This document shows, piece by piece, positions 1-8,562 of a stretch of 38,708 nucleotides of DNA. Numbering within the stretch: the first letter of the stretch is position 1; the number at the start of each line of letters is the position of its first letter. This stretch comes from an uncultured Pseudomonadota bacterium (GTDB taxonomy: Bacteria; Pseudomonadota; Alphaproteobacteria; UBA9219), in the NCBI GenBank assembly GCA_903875345.1, contig CAIQVS010000202.1, positions 1 through 38,708 on the forward strand, in the 5' to 3' direction. The position numbers and the translations under genes were made by a program. The notes below the pieces were generated by a model. It ran no database searches. It worked only from the letters and a program-made list of their open reading frames with translations, and was not told the DNA's origin.

Positions 1-1
1 A

Positions 2-91
2 ATCTTTATCGACGGACAGCATATCGGTGGCTGCGACGATCTCTACGCGCTGGACGCCGCCGGTAAACTGGACGCGATGCTAAAGCGATGA
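2..91 (+). CDS. grxC: Glutaredoxin 3, C-terminal end (partial)
   Basis: Only the last 29 codons are inside the window. They read IFIDGQHIGGCDDLYALD and end at TGA 89-91. The pattern V/IFI-G-HIGGCDDL is the glutathione-binding C-terminal part of dithiol glutaredoxins (GrxC), which reduce disulfides with glutathione in the cytoplasm. The active-site CPYC lies upstream of the window and cannot be checked. The stop overlaps the ATG of the next gene (ATGA), so the two are translationally coupled. A grxC-Nit amidase pair is common in alphaproteobacteria, which supports the call. Confidence 0.85.
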   Translation: MFIDGQHIGGCDDLYALDAAGKLDAMLKR

Positions 92-915
92 AACAAAACC
101 TGATCGCCGCGTGCTTGCAGACCAGCGCCGGACCCGTCATCGAAGACAATCTGGCCAGCATTGCGCCTATGATCGCCGAAGCGCGGAATATGGGCGCGGA
201 CTTGATCGTCCTACCAGAGACTTGCGATTTTCGAACCGGCGACCGCGCCAAGCAATTCTCCACCGCGCGCGACGAAGACAGCCATCCGGCGATCACGTTT
301 TTCAGCAACGCGGCGCGGCAACAGGGAGCGTGGATTCTGGCGGGAAGCCTTATCATAAAAACCACGCACGACAGGCTCGCCAACCGCAGCTTTCTGTTCG
401 CGCCGGATGGCGGCATCGCCGCGCGGTACGATAAAATCCACAGGTTCGACGCCGATCTCGGCAAGGACGCCGTCTATCACGAGTCCGCCAGCTTTCAGGC
501 GGGCGACAAGGCCGTCCTCGCCGAAACGCCTTGGGGCAAGATCGGGTTGACTATTTGCTATGATGTGCGCTTCGCTGCCTTATACCGGACGTTGGCTCAG
601 GCCGGAGCCAATATCATCACCGTCCCCGCCGCCTTCACCGTGCCGACCGGCAAGCTGCATTGGCATGTGCTGCTGCGCGCGCGCGCGATCGAAACCGGCT
701 GTTTCATCCTCGCCCCCGGCCAGTGCGGCGAGCATGACGGCGGACGCAAAACCTACGGCCATTCCCTGATTATCGCTCCATCGGGTGAAATCCTCGCCGA
801 AGCCGGAGAGACTCCCGGCATCATCGCCGCCAAGCTTGATCTGGAACAGGTCGCCGACGCCCGCCGCATGGTGCCGAGCCTGCAGCATGATCGGGAATTC
901 AGGTTGCAAAGTTAA
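88..915 (+). CDS. Carbon-nitrogen hydrolase, Nit-type amidase
   Basis: A 275-residue nitrilase-superfamily hydrolase. The catalytic triad is visible: Glu44 in VLPE, Lys116 in YDKIHRFD and Cys157 in ICYDVRF. Family members of this Nit1/Nit2 type act as omega-amidases, and the glutaredoxin neighbour suggests deaminated-glutathione amidase, a repair enzyme that hydrolyses glutathione whose amino group was lost by side reactions of transaminases. The length (about 270) is normal and the domain is complete. It starts at ATG 88, overlapping the grxC stop by 4 bases. Its end overlaps the end of the convergent ubiG by 4 bases. The substrate is inferred from family and context only; other small amides are possible. 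Confidence 0.87.
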   Translation: MKQNLIAACLQTSAGPVIEDNLASIAPMIAEARNMGADLIVLPETCDFRTGDRAKQFSTARDEDSHPAITFFSNAARQQGAWILAGSLIIKTTHDRLANRSFLFAPDGGIAARYDKIHRFDADLGKDAVYHESASFQAGDKAVLAETPWGKIGLTICYDVRFAALYRTLAQAGANIITVPAAFTVPTGKLHWHVLLRARAIETGCFILAPGQCGEHDGGRKTYGHSLIIAPSGEILAEAGETPGIIAAKLDLEQVADARRMVPSLQHDREFRLQS

Positions 916-1670
916 GTTGCCGACTGAATTTTCACCGCCGTCATCAGATAATTCACCGCAACTTTGCCTTGGCGGAATTCGAATTGGCCGCTGCAGGGAT
1001 TGAAAATCGCGCCGGTCAAATCGGAAACCTGAAGACCGCGCGATTCCAGACGCTGCGCCAGCTCCGACGGACGAACGAATTTGTTCCAGTCGTGCATGCC
1101 GCGCGGCACCCAATTCAGGACATATTCCGCCGCAACGACGCCCAGCGCGAAGCTTTTTATTGTGCGGTTCAACGTGGACAGGATGAGAACCCCATCCGGT
1201 TTCAGCAGCGCCGCCAGCGAGCGTACAAAAGAATCCATATCCGCGACATGCTCGACGATCTCCATCGCCGTAATAAGGTCGAAACGCGCCGGACTTTCGG
1301 CCACTTCTTCAACGCTCCCCGTCCGATAACAGATCGACAATCCCATCGCGGCGGCATGTCGGCGCGCCTCGACAATGGCCGCACCCGAGGCATCGACGCC
1401 CGTAACCTCCGCGCCCATTCGCGTTAGCGGCTCGGCAAGCAATCCGCCGCCGCAGCCGACATCGAGCGCATGAATGCCCCTGAGCAGCTCCTGCGCCGGT
1501 GCCGCGCGCCCGAAATGGGCGATGGCCTGATCGCGGATATAGGCAAGACGCAAGGGGTTTAGCTCATGCAGCGAACGGAATCCGCCGGACGGGTTCCACC
1601 AATCCTCTGCCTGCGCAGAGAAACGGTTAACGTCCTCGGTGGAAACACTGGCGGATCGGGATTTGGACAT
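912..1670 (-). CDS. ubiG: Ubiquinone biosynthesis O-methyltransferase
   Basis: A class I SAM-dependent methyltransferase of 252 residues that methylates both hydroxyl intermediates of ubiquinone biosynthesis at the membrane. The N-terminal signature RFSAQAEDWWNPSG followed by LHELNPLRL is typical of UbiG. The SAM-binding loop is ALDVGCGGGLLAEPL, and post-motifs include ITAMEIVEHV and WNKFVRPSEL. I start it at ATG 1670 (MSKSRSAS), which gives the usual length. The frame stays open upstream to a TTG at 1733, adding 21 residues not expected in the family. A TATAAT box on this strand (1750-1745) would give a leader of about 70 bases. It is divergent from lysC and convergent with the Nit amidase. 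Confidence 0.93.
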   Translation of the reverse strand: MSKSRSASVSTEDVNRFSAQAEDWWNPSGGFRSLHELNPLRLAYIRDQAIAHFGRAAPAQELLRGIHALDVGCGGGLLAEPLTRMGAEVTGVDASGAAIVEARRHAAAMGLSICYRTGSVEEVAESPARFDLITAMEIVEHVADMDSFVRSLAALLKPDGVLILSTLNRTIKSFALGVVAAEYVLNWVPRGMHDWNKFVRPSELAQRLESRGLQVSDLTGAIFNPCSGQFEFRQGKVAVNYLMTAVKIQSAT

Positions 1671-1784
1671 ATCGGGGCTTGCCTTGACAAGGGATCTGAC
1701 GTTATCAATAACCCTTGCCTGATTTAGTAACAAGCTTTTCGGGCATTATACCGCAGCGCACAAAGATGGGGTTTTAAGGTATCG

Positions 1785-3020
1785 ATGTCTCTTCTGGTTC
1801 TTAAATTTGGCGGCACGTCCGTCGGCGATATTGAACGGATCAAAAACGCCGCAGCCAAAGTCGCCGCCGAAGTCAAGCTTGGTCACAAAGTCGCCGTCGT
1901 TGTTTCGGCAATGGCAGGGGTGACCGACCAGCTGATTAACTATTGCCGCAGCATCACGCCGCACCACGATCCGCGCGAGCAGGACGCCGTCGTCTCGACG
2001 GGGGAAATGGTCACGGCGGGACTGATGGCTATTGCGCTGCAGCAACGCGGGCTGAACGCCCGTTCGTGGCACGGTTGGCAAGTGCCGCTGCGCACCGACT
2101 CGTCGCACACCAAGGCGCGAATCATGGAGTTCAACGCCGACGCTCTGCGCCAGCGTGTCATGGACGGAGAGATCGCCGTCATGGCCGGGTTTCAGGGCGT
2201 CACCGCCGACGGCAGCATCAGCACCTTGGGACGCGGCGGATCAGATACCTCAGCCGTGGCGCTGGCGATTGCAGTCAAGGCCGAACGCTGCGACATCTAC
2301 ACCGATGTCGACGGCGTTTACACCAGCGATCCGCGCATCGTCGCCAAGGCGCGCAAAATGCCGCGCATCGCCTATGAAGAAATGCTGGAACTGGCCTCGC
2401 TCGGCGCAAAAGTCCTGCAAACCCGCTCCGTCGAACTGGCCATGCGCTACCGCATGCCCATTCAAGTCTTGTCCACATTCGCCAACGCCATCGGCAGCGA
2501 ACTGCCCGGCACGCTTGTCACCGAAGGAAATGAAATCATGGAACAGAATACCGTCACCGGCCTCGCCCATACAAAGGATGAAGCCAAGATCACGCTCGTC
2601 AAGGTCGCCGACCGTCCCGGCATAGCAGCCGCCGTGTTCGTGCCGCTGGCGCAGGCCAACATTATCGTCGACATGATCGTGCAGACGGCGGCGGACGAGG
2701 AACAAACGACCGATATGACCTTCACCGTCTCCAGAAACGATCTGGAACGCACCAAGAAGATTCTGGAAAGCGAACGCCAGAAAATCAACTACAAGAACCT
2801 GCTCGCCGACAGCGGCGTGACCAAGGTCTCGCTGGTCGGCGTCGGCATGAAGAGCCACGCGGGCGTCGCCGCGACGATGTTCAAGACGCTGGCGGAAAAA
2901 GGCATCAACATACAGGTTATAGAAACCTCCGAGATCAGCACATCGGTACTCATCTCCGAAGAATATACCGAATTGGCGCTTCGCGCCCTTCACACAGCCT
3001 ATGGGCTGGATGCGCAATAG
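1785..3020 (+). CDS. lysC: Aspartate kinase
   Basis: A 411-residue aspartokinase that phosphorylates aspartate, the first step to lysine, threonine, methionine and diaminopimelate. The kinase signature LKFGGTSVGD is at residues 6-15, and STLGRGGSDTSAVALA forms the aspartate/ATP site. The C-terminal third (about 265-411) carries two ACT domains (VADRPGIAAAVFVPLAQANI and VGVGMKSHAGVAATMFKTLA), the usual feedback sites for lysine and/or threonine. This is the monofunctional LysC type without a homoserine dehydrogenase domain. AAGG at 1775-1778 precedes the ATG. An inverted repeat lies between it and ubiG. It ends 10 bases before the next gene, so the two probably share a transcript. Confidence 0.95.
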   Translation: MSLLVLKFGGTSVGDIERIKNAAAKVAAEVKLGHKVAVVVSAMAGVTDQLINYCRSITPHHDPREQDAVVSTGEMVTAGLMAIALQQRGLNARSWHGWQVPLRTDSSHTKARIMEFNADALRQRVMDGEIAVMAGFQGVTADGSISTLGRGGSDTSAVALAIAVKAERCDIYTDVDGVYTSDPRIVAKARKMPRIAYEEMLELASLGAKVLQTRSVELAMRYRMPIQVLSTFANAIGSELPGTLVTEGNEIMEQNTVTGLAHTKDEAKITLVKVADRPGIAAAVFVPLAQANIIVDMIVQTAADEEQTTDMTFTVSRNDLERTKKILESERQKINYKNLLADSGVTKVSLVGVGMKSHAGVAATMFKTLAEKGINIQVIETSEISTSVLISEEYTELALRALHTAYGLDAQ

Positions 3021-3030
3021 GGACAGACGC

Positions 3031-4050
3031 GTGATTTCTGTCTCCCCTCCCCTGCAAAGTCTCTGGCAACGCGGCTGCGATTTTCTTGGCTCTCCGCTGG
3101 CCATTCTCGGCGGCGCGATGAGCTGGGTGTCCGAGCGTCATCTGGTCGCCGCCATTTCGAACGGCGGCGGTTTCGGCATCATCGCCAGCGGCGCGATGCC
3201 GCCCGATTTGCTGCGGCAGGAAATACGCGGCACGAAAGCTCTGACCGCATGTCCCTTCGGCGTCAACCTCATCACGATGCATCCGCAACTGGATGAGCTG
3301 ATCGACATCTGCCTGAATGAAAAGATTGGGCATATCGTCCTCGCCGGGGGACTGCCAAGCGCCGCCGCGATCAAACGCGTCAAGGACGGTGGAGCAAAGC
3401 TCATTTGCTTTACCCCTACAGCCCCATTTGGGAAAAAACTGGTACGCATGGGCGCCGATGCGCTGGTGATCGAAGGCATGGAAGCGGGCGGACATATCGG
3501 TCCGGTCAGCACCTCCGTCCTCGCGCAGGAAATTCTGCCGCAAATCCGTGATGTGCCGGTGTTCGTCGCTGGCGGCATCGGGCGCGGCGAAGCCATCCTG
3601 TCCTATCTGGAAATGGGCGCGGCGGGCGTTCAACTCGGCACGCGTTTTGTTTGCTCAACCGAATGCATCGCGCATCCGAAATTCAAACAGGCTTTTATCC
3701 GCGCCGCCGCACGCGACGCCGTGCCGTCGATTCAAATCGACCCGCGCTTTCCGGTCATCCCCGTTCGCGCCCTCGCCAACGACGCCAGCAAGGGATTCAT
3801 CCAGAAGCAGCGTGACGTCATCGACCGTTTTGATCGCGGCGAACTGACGAAGGAACAAGCGCAACTGGAGATCGAGCATTTTTGGGCTGGAGCCTTGCGC
3901 CGCGCCGTGATCGAGGGCGACGTCGAGAACGGCTCGGTCATGGCCGGTCAAAGCGTCGGCATGGTGGCCAAGGAACAACCTCTTGCTGAAATCCTCGCCG
4001 AGCTGATGGAACAAGCGGAGACCGCGCTGAGGCGAAGAAACGGCAGGTAA
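3031..4050 (+). CDS. Nitronate monooxygenase (2-nitropropane dioxygenase family)
   Basis: An FMN-dependent TIM-barrel enzyme of 339 residues that oxidises alkyl nitronates, commonly seen as detoxification of propionate-3-nitronate. Visible landmarks are GGAMSWVSERHLVAAISNGGGFG near the N-terminus, the catalytic histidine in EAGGHIGP (His155), and the FMN-phosphate loops GGIGRGEAI (181-189) and GVQLGTRF. I start it at GTG 3031 because AGGGACAG lies just upstream and this start avoids overlap with lysC; an upstream in-frame ATG at 3001 overlaps the lysC end. It is probably co-transcribed with lysC. Some family members are instead enoyl-ACP reductases of the FabK type, which cannot be ruled out. 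Confidence 0.85.
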   Translation: MISVSPPLQSLWQRGCDFLGSPLAILGGAMSWVSERHLVAAISNGGGFGIIASGAMPPDLLRQEIRGTKALTACPFGVNLITMHPQLDELIDICLNEKIGHIVLAGGLPSAAAIKRVKDGGAKLICFTPTAPFGKKLVRMGADALVIEGMEAGGHIGPVSTSVLAQEILPQIRDVPVFVAGGIGRGEAILSYLEMGAAGVQLGTRFVCSTECIAHPKFKQAFIRAAARDAVPSIQIDPRFPVIPVRALANDASKGFIQKQRDVIDRFDRGELTKEQAQLEIEHFWAGALRRAVIEGDVENGSVMAGQSVGMVAKEQPLAEILAELMEQAETALRRRNGR

Positions 4051-4085
4051 CCGCGCAGCCGCCTCGACGCAAGATATAAAATAGG

Positions 4086-4113
4086 TTGCTTTTTTATACA
4101 TTTTCTATATAAT
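4086..4113 (+). promoter_or_regulatory. Likely sigma-70 promoter of brnTA
   Basis: A TTGCTT -35 box at 4086-4091, a 16-base spacer and a perfect TATAAT -10 box at 4108-4113, in a locally AT-rich stretch. Transcription would start at about 4120, two bases before the brnT ATG, so the toxin message may be leaderless. Confidence 0.6.
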
Positions 4114-4121
4114 CTACGTTC

Positions 4122-4400
4122 ATGGGTTTCGAGTATGATCGGCGCAAAAGCGCGTCCAATAAACGCAAGCACGGGATCAGTTTCAGCGAGGCTTGTGCGC
4201 TATGGGATGATCTGGACGCCATCATTCTGCCCGCAATAGATTGCGACGAATCCCGCTATATGGTGATCGGCACGATCGGAACCAAACACTGGACGGCTGT
4301 TGTAACGGATCGTAATGACAATGTTCGTCTGATTTCCGTTAGACGTTCGCGAACAAAGGAGGTCTTGTTTTATGAAAAAAATCAAAGCGGCGACTCTTGA
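4122..4400 (+). CDS. brnT: BrnT-family toxin
   Basis: A 92-residue protein with the BrnT hallmarks: N-terminal FEYDRRKSASNKRKHGISF, where BrnT has F-D/W-KA--N--KHGVSF, a central strand RYMVIGTIG, and the C-terminal RLISVRRSRTKEVLFYE. BrnT toxins adopt a RelE-like RNase fold and inhibit translation. The gene overlaps the antitoxin by 29 bases, typical for this toxin-first pair. No Shine-Dalgarno sequence precedes its ATG, whereas the antitoxin has a strong one, which would keep toxin synthesis below antitoxin synthesis. In brnTA systems the antitoxin or the complex represses the promoter. Confidence 0.88.
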   Translation: MGFEYDRRKSASNKRKHGISFSEACALWDDLDAIILPAIDCDESRYMVIGTIGTKHWTAVVTDRNDNVRLISVRRSRTKEVLFYEKNQSGDS

Positions 4401-4608
4401 TAAAAAATTCGACGCTGGCGCTGAGGATGTGCTGCACCATTTTGACCAGCGGAGCGTGCGCAAAGTTAACCTTGCTCCCAAGCGCGTCAATGTCGATTTT
4501 CCGGCATGGATGGTCGGTTCACTCGACAAGGAAGCGACTCGTCTCGGCGTGACGAGGCAATCCCTTATTAAACTCTGGCTCAGTGAAAGATTGGCGGCAA
4601 AATCCTGA
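4372..4608 (+). CDS. brnA: BrnA/CopG-like antitoxin
   Basis: A 78-residue protein with a variable N-terminal toxin-binding half (DKKFDAGAEDVLHHFD) and a C-terminal ribbon-helix-helix segment, KRVNVDFPAWMVGSLDKEATRLGVTRQSLIKLWL. The strand VNVDFP would contact DNA. This form of antitoxin is the usual partner of BrnT-like toxins. An AAGGAGG sequence at 4357-4363 lies at ideal distance from the ATG. It likely neutralises BrnT and represses the promoter at 4086-4113. The gene is intact. Confidence 0.85.
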   Translation: MKKIKAATLDKKFDAGAEDVLHHFDQRSVRKVNLAPKRVNVDFPAWMVGSLDKEATRLGVTRQSLIKLWLSERLAAKS

Positions 4609-4715
4609 TCTCTTTCGGATCGTGGATTCAAATGCAGCCTTCCCTTTGCCAAAAGAAAATCCCGCGCACATATCGAGCTTATGTCGAAACAGCGCTTTAA
4701 ATGCCAAGAGTTTCG

Positions 4716-4744
4716 TTGCAATTCCGTAAGGAGTTGATTACACT
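4716..4744 (+). promoter_or_regulatory. Candidate promoter of the rodZ-like gene
   Basis: TTGCAA at 4716-4721, a 17-base spacer and TACACT at 4739-4744. The expected start is about 4751, essentially at the ATG (4753). The match is moderate (4 of 6 in each box). The only Shine-Dalgarno-like AAGGAG nearby (about 4728-4733) lies inside the spacer, too far from the ATG to serve it. Confidence 0.45.
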
Positions 4745-4752
4745 CCGGCGTC

Positions 4753-5832
4753 ATGGCATCCCCTATTCGCAGAGCAAAAATTCCTGTTGCCGAGCCCACG
4801 GAACAACAACCCCAGAACGCGGTTGTGTTGCCGTTGCCGTTTCCGCCACAGCCGTCCGAGCGCGAATCCGAAGCCAGAGTTCCGGCAGAGCGCATCGGCA
4901 TCATTCTGCGCCGCGAACGCGAACGACGCGGTGATGATTTGCAGCAAATCGCCGATTATCTTTGCATCCGCAAAGGATTTCTGGTCGCGCTCGAAGCCGG
5001 TCGTTACGACGAATTCCCCGTCGATGCCTATGTCATCGGATTTTTACGATCATACGCTGAGTTTCTTGGCCTCAAGGGTCAGGAGGCTATCGATTATTAC
5101 CGCCATGAAATGGCCGGACGGCGGAACAAGCCTTCGTTGATGATGCCGACCCCGATTTCAGAAGGGCGCACGCCTTCGGCCTTTATTTTGATCGGCGCAA
5201 CGATTGCCGCCTTGGTGATCTATGCCCTTTGGTATGGGTTGTCTTCCTCCGATCGCGCTGTCGTCGTCGCGCCACCGTCGCTAACGTCAACGACAATTAG
5301 CGACAATCATTCCAGTGAAGCTGCAACGATCGCTCCCGCCCAGTCTTTGCCTGAAACGGCAGCCCCGACGACGACGCCCACAGTCAATCAAAGCGAGCCG
5401 CCTACAGCGATCGCTTTGGCAGCGCCCGCTCCTGCTCCGATACAGATGCCTGCGCCTACTGTCGCGCCGCCATCGACGGCTTCCCAGCCGCAGCAACCGG
5501 CGGGGAACCCTGTCGCAGCGCCCCTGCCTCAACCCACGCCCCCGACCATTTCAGCCACGCATATCGTCGTCAAAGCCGATCAAGCCAGCTGGGTGCTGAT
5601 AACCGATGCGAAAGGTCATACCGTATTTGATCGCGTGCTTAGGTCCGGCGAGACTTATGACGTTCCCGACACGCGCGGCCTGAATTTGACCACCGGCAAC
5701 GGCAGCGGAATCACCATTACGCTCAACGGGGTTGAGCTACAAAAACTCAGCACCGCTCCATCGCATGTCGTTCGAAACATTCCGTTGAATGCCGCGACAT
5801 TGAAGACGCTGTTGCCACAAACATCGGAATAA
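4753..5832 (+). CDS. rodZ: RodZ-like cytoskeletal/membrane protein
   Basis: A 359-residue protein with the RodZ layout. An N-terminal Cro/HTH-like domain (about 47-120: IGIILRRERERRGDDLQQIADYL..., then the ESGRYDEFP-like EAGRYDEFPVDAYVIGFLRSYA) would bind MreB in the cytoplasm. One membrane helix follows at about 142-162, then a long Pro/Ala/Thr-rich periplasmic linker (about 195-275). The C-terminal beta domain of the DUF4115 type contains QASWVLITDAKG, LRSGETYDVPD and ITLNGVE. RodZ links MreB to the elongasome and rod shape. An in-frame stop lies just upstream, so ATG 4753 is the first start. It converges on rarA with 12 bases between stops. Confidence 0.82.
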   Translation: MASPIRRAKIPVAEPTEQQPQNAVVLPLPFPPQPSERESEARVPAERIGIILRRERERRGDDLQQIADYLCIRKGFLVALEAGRYDEFPVDAYVIGFLRSYAEFLGLKGQEAIDYYRHEMAGRRNKPSLMMPTPISEGRTPSAFILIGATIAALVIYALWYGLSSSDRAVVVAPPSLTSTTISDNHSSEAATIAPAQSLPETAAPTTTPTVNQSEPPTAIALAAPAPAPIQMPAPTVAPPSTASQPQQPAGNPVAAPLPQPTPPTISATHIVVKADQASWVLITDAKGHTVFDRVLRSGETYDVPDTRGLNLTTGNGSGITITLNGVELQKLSTAPSHVVRNIPLNAATLKTLLPQTSE

Positions 5833-5844
5833 AACGGCAGAATG

Positions 5845-7146
5845 TCAGGTTGCGCGCTTTCGCCGCAACTCGTTCCAGTAATCCAGACGTTTCTTGATCT
5901 CGCGTTCGAAGCCGCGTTCGACCGGCGCGTAGAAATTCTGTCTCGCCATATCGTCCGGAAAATAATTCTGTCCTGAGAACGCGTCCTCGGCATCGTGATC
6001 ATAGGCGTAGCCTTCGCCGTAGCCCAAATCCTTCATCAACTTCGTCGGCGCGTTCAGGATATGCTTCGGCGGCATCAGCGAACCGTGTTCGTTCGCCGCG
6101 CGTTTCGCGGCACCGAGCGCGACATAAGACGCGTTCGATTTCGGCGCGGTGGCGAGGTAGATCACAAGCTCCGCCAGAGCCAACTCGCCTTCGGGACTGC
6201 CGAGCCGTTCATAGGCTTGCCACGCCGCTAGCGCTATGGAAAGGGCTTGGGGATCGGCCAACCCGACATCCTCGCTGGCGAAACGCGTCAAGCGGCGAGC
6301 GATGTAACGCGGGTCTTCGCCACCCGCCAGCATCCGCGCGAACCAGTAGAGCGCCGCGTCGCAATCGGAACCGCGCAACGATTTATGCAACGCGCTGATG
6401 AGATTGTAGTGGCTTTCCTGCGCCTTGTCATAAACTGGACGGCGGCGCTGCACGAAATCGGCCAGCTGCGCCGGATCAAGTTTTGTATCGGGAGGCAGGG
6501 TCAGCAATTCTTCCGTCATCACCAACGCGTAACGCCCGTCGCCATCGGCCATCGCTTTCAGCGCCGCACGCGCTTCGTCGGTCAACGGCAACGCGTGTTC
6601 GGCTTGTTTCTCGGCGCGTTCAAGCAGCAATTCCAGCGCCGCGTCATCGAGCCGTTTTAACACCAGCACCTGACAGCGCGACAGAAGCGCGGCGTTCAGT
6701 TCGAACGACGGATTTTCCGTCGTCGCGCCGATCAGCACCACCGTGCCATCCTCGACATAGGGCAACAGCACATCCTGCTGCGCGCGATTGAAACGGTGGA
6801 TTTCGTCGATGAACAGAAGCGTGCCCTGCCCCATCGCGCGGCGCTCGGCGGAGGCTTCGAAAATCTTGCGCAAATCGGCGATGCCGGAGGCAACCGCCGA
6901 GACGGCCTCGAAATGCAGATTGGCCGTGTCGGCGAGCAAACGCGCGATCGTCGTTTTGCCGCAGCCGGGAGGTCCCCAAAGAATGAGCGAAGCGAGACGA
7001 TGCCCCTCGACCATGCGTCCCAAAGGCGCGGTCGGCGCGAGCACATGATCCTGCCCGACGACATCGGCCAGCTCACGCGGCCTCAACCGATCCGCCAATG
7101 GTTTTGCTACCGCAGTCGAGAAGAGGGAAGGCGAGGCCTTGCTCAC
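5845..7146 (-). CDS. rarA: Replication-associated recombination protein A (AAA+ ATPase)
   Basis: A 433-residue AAA+ protein (RarA/MgsA/WRNIP1 family) that acts at stalled replication forks with SSB and RecA. Residues 58-65 (GPPGCGKT) are Walker A; LFIDEIHRFN (about 111-120) is Walker B; GATTENPSFELNAALLSRC is the sensor-1/Arg-finger region. The N-terminal PLADRLRPRELADVVGQDH is characteristic. The C-terminal half (MLAGGEDPRYIARRL, ASEDVGLADPQAL) is the tetramerisation domain. It starts with GTG 7146, overlapping the htrA stop as GTGA, so the two genes are translationally coupled. Order rplQ-...-htrA-rarA is common in alphaproteobacteria. Confidence 0.95.
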   Translation of the reverse strand: MSKASPSLFSTAVAKPLADRLRPRELADVVGQDHVLAPTAPLGRMVEGHRLASLILWGPPGCGKTTIARLLADTANLHFEAVSAVASGIADLRKIFEASAERRAMGQGTLLFIDEIHRFNRAQQDVLLPYVEDGTVVLIGATTENPSFELNAALLSRCQVLVLKRLDDAALELLLERAEKQAEHALPLTDEARAALKAMADGDGRYALVMTEELLTLPPDTKLDPAQLADFVQRRRPVYDKAQESHYNLISALHKSLRGSDCDAALYWFARMLAGGEDPRYIARRLTRFASEDVGLADPQALSIALAAWQAYERLGSPEGELALAELVIYLATAPKSNASYVALGAAKRAANEHGSLMPPKHILNAPTKLMKDLGYGEGYAYDHDAEDAFSGQNYFPDDMARQNFYAPVERGFEREIKKRLDYWNELRRKRAT

Positions 7147-8555
7147 CCGCCCACCATCACCGTTATAACATTTTCACCGCGTTGGAGCGTCATGCGCCAC
7201 GCCCGTTGCGGCATTCTGACGGCGTTCAGGACATCGCTGACGCTGGCGACCTTTGCTCCATTGATGCTGGCCAGAACATCACCCACCTGAATGCCGAGGC
7301 TGGCTGCAACGGCATTGGCTTGCATGGCGCTGACGACGACGCCACTTGTGACACCATGTAGGCCGGTTTCCTCGATCACGGCGGGAGAAATATTTTCGAT
7401 CGTGACACCGGCGAGCGGGTTCCGACCGGTTACAACCGTTTTTTGACGTGGAGGATCTTCAGGCGGAGCCGTCATAGTCACATGCAAGGTCATGCCCTGA
7501 CCTTTACGTAGAATGCCAAGATCCGACGCCGAGCCCAACGGCAAAGTGTCGATGCGATAACGGAAATCGTCAGGGTCTTCGATAGCATGACCATTCAACG
7601 AAACGACGACATCGCCGACCTGCAAGCCTGCTTGCGCCGCAGGGCTGGCTTGATGGACGGCGTTAATCAGAACCCCGGTAGGCTGCGCCATGTTCATCGA
7701 CGCGGCGAGTTCCGCCGTTACCGCTTGCCCATCCGCGCCGAACCACGGACGGACGATATTCTTCTTGCCGTGGTCAACGGCGGCCAGAACAACACGCACC
7801 ATATTCGACGGCACCGCGAACCCGATGCCCATGTTGCCGCCGTCGCGCGAAAAGATCGCGGAATTGATACCGACCAGCTTGCCGTCCATCGTCACCAGAG
7901 CGCCGCCGGAATTTCCGGGATTAATCGCCGCGTCGGTCTGGATGAAATAATTGAGATCGCTCGACCCCACCGCCGCATGAGTCACCGCAGAAATGATCCC
8001 GCTTGTGACCGTCTTGCCGACGCCGAAAGGATTGCCAATAGCGATCACCAGATCGCCAATCTGCGCATCATCGGAATCTTTCAGCTCCAGATAGGGAAGG
8101 TTCTCGCCCTTGGTGTCGACGCGCAGGACAGCGAGATCCGAATGCTCATCCGTGGTCACCACCGTCGCGTCGAACTCACGGTGATCTGACAACACAACGC
8201 GAATCTGGTCAGCATCGCGGATGACGTGATTGCTGGTAACGATCAAGCCGTCAGGCCGAACGACGACGCCTGAGCCAAGAGAATTCTCCAACCGCTCGTG
8301 GCTGAAGCCGGGCGGCAACATATTGCCGAACATCTGGCTGAACATCGGATCGGCGAACAACGGCGAGACGCGCTGCTGCACGACGCGTTGGGTATAGATA
8401 TTCACCACGGCGGGCGCGGTCTGCTTAACCAGAGGCGCGAAACTGAGCGTAATCTGCTCACGCGTTTGCGGGACCGCGTCAGCGGCATGGACGCCGGAAG
8501 CCGACATCAGACCCGCGACCAGAGCAAGCGCGACAATGAAAGCGAATGACCTCAT
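7143..8555 (-). CDS. Periplasmic Do/HtrA-family serine protease
   Basis: A 470-residue DegP/DegQ-type protease-chaperone that degrades misfolded periplasmic proteins. With the start at ATG 8555, the protein has a classic signal peptide (MRSFAFIVALALVAGLMSA, cleaved near VHAADA). The catalytic triad is His110 (TSNHVI), Asp140 (EHSDLAVL) and Ser216 (NPGNSGGAL). Two PDZ domains follow (about 265-350 and 385-465). An in-frame ATG at 8573 is possible, but it would put a hydrophobic extension before the signal peptide and lies inside the promoter spacer. It is the first gene of an htrA-rarA unit with its own promoter. Confidence 0.92.
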   Translation of the reverse strand: MRSFAFIVALALVAGLMSASGVHAADAVPQTREQITLSFAPLVKQTAPAVVNIYTQRVVQQRVSPLFADPMFSQMFGNMLPPGFSHERLENSLGSGVVVRPDGLIVTSNHVIRDADQIRVVLSDHREFDATVVTTDEHSDLAVLRVDTKGENLPYLELKDSDDAQIGDLVIAIGNPFGVGKTVTSGIISAVTHAAVGSSDLNYFIQTDAAINPGNSGGALVTMDGKLVGINSAIFSRDGGNMGIGFAVPSNMVRVVLAAVDHGKKNIVRPWFGADGQAVTAELAASMNMAQPTGVLINAVHQASPAAQAGLQVGDVVVSLNGHAIEDPDDFRYRIDTLPLGSASDLGILRKGQGMTLHVTMTAPPEDPPRQKTVVTGRNPLAGVTIENISPAVIEETGLHGVTSGVVVSAMQANAVAASLGIQVGDVLASINGAKVASVSDVLNAVRMPQRAWRMTLQRGENVITVMVGG

Positions 8556-8562
8556 GACCGCT

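Noticed and set aside
1671-1733. Longer ubiG start at TTG 1733
   Set aside because: No Shine-Dalgarno sequence, adds 21 residues not typical of UbiG; ATG 1670 gives the family length.
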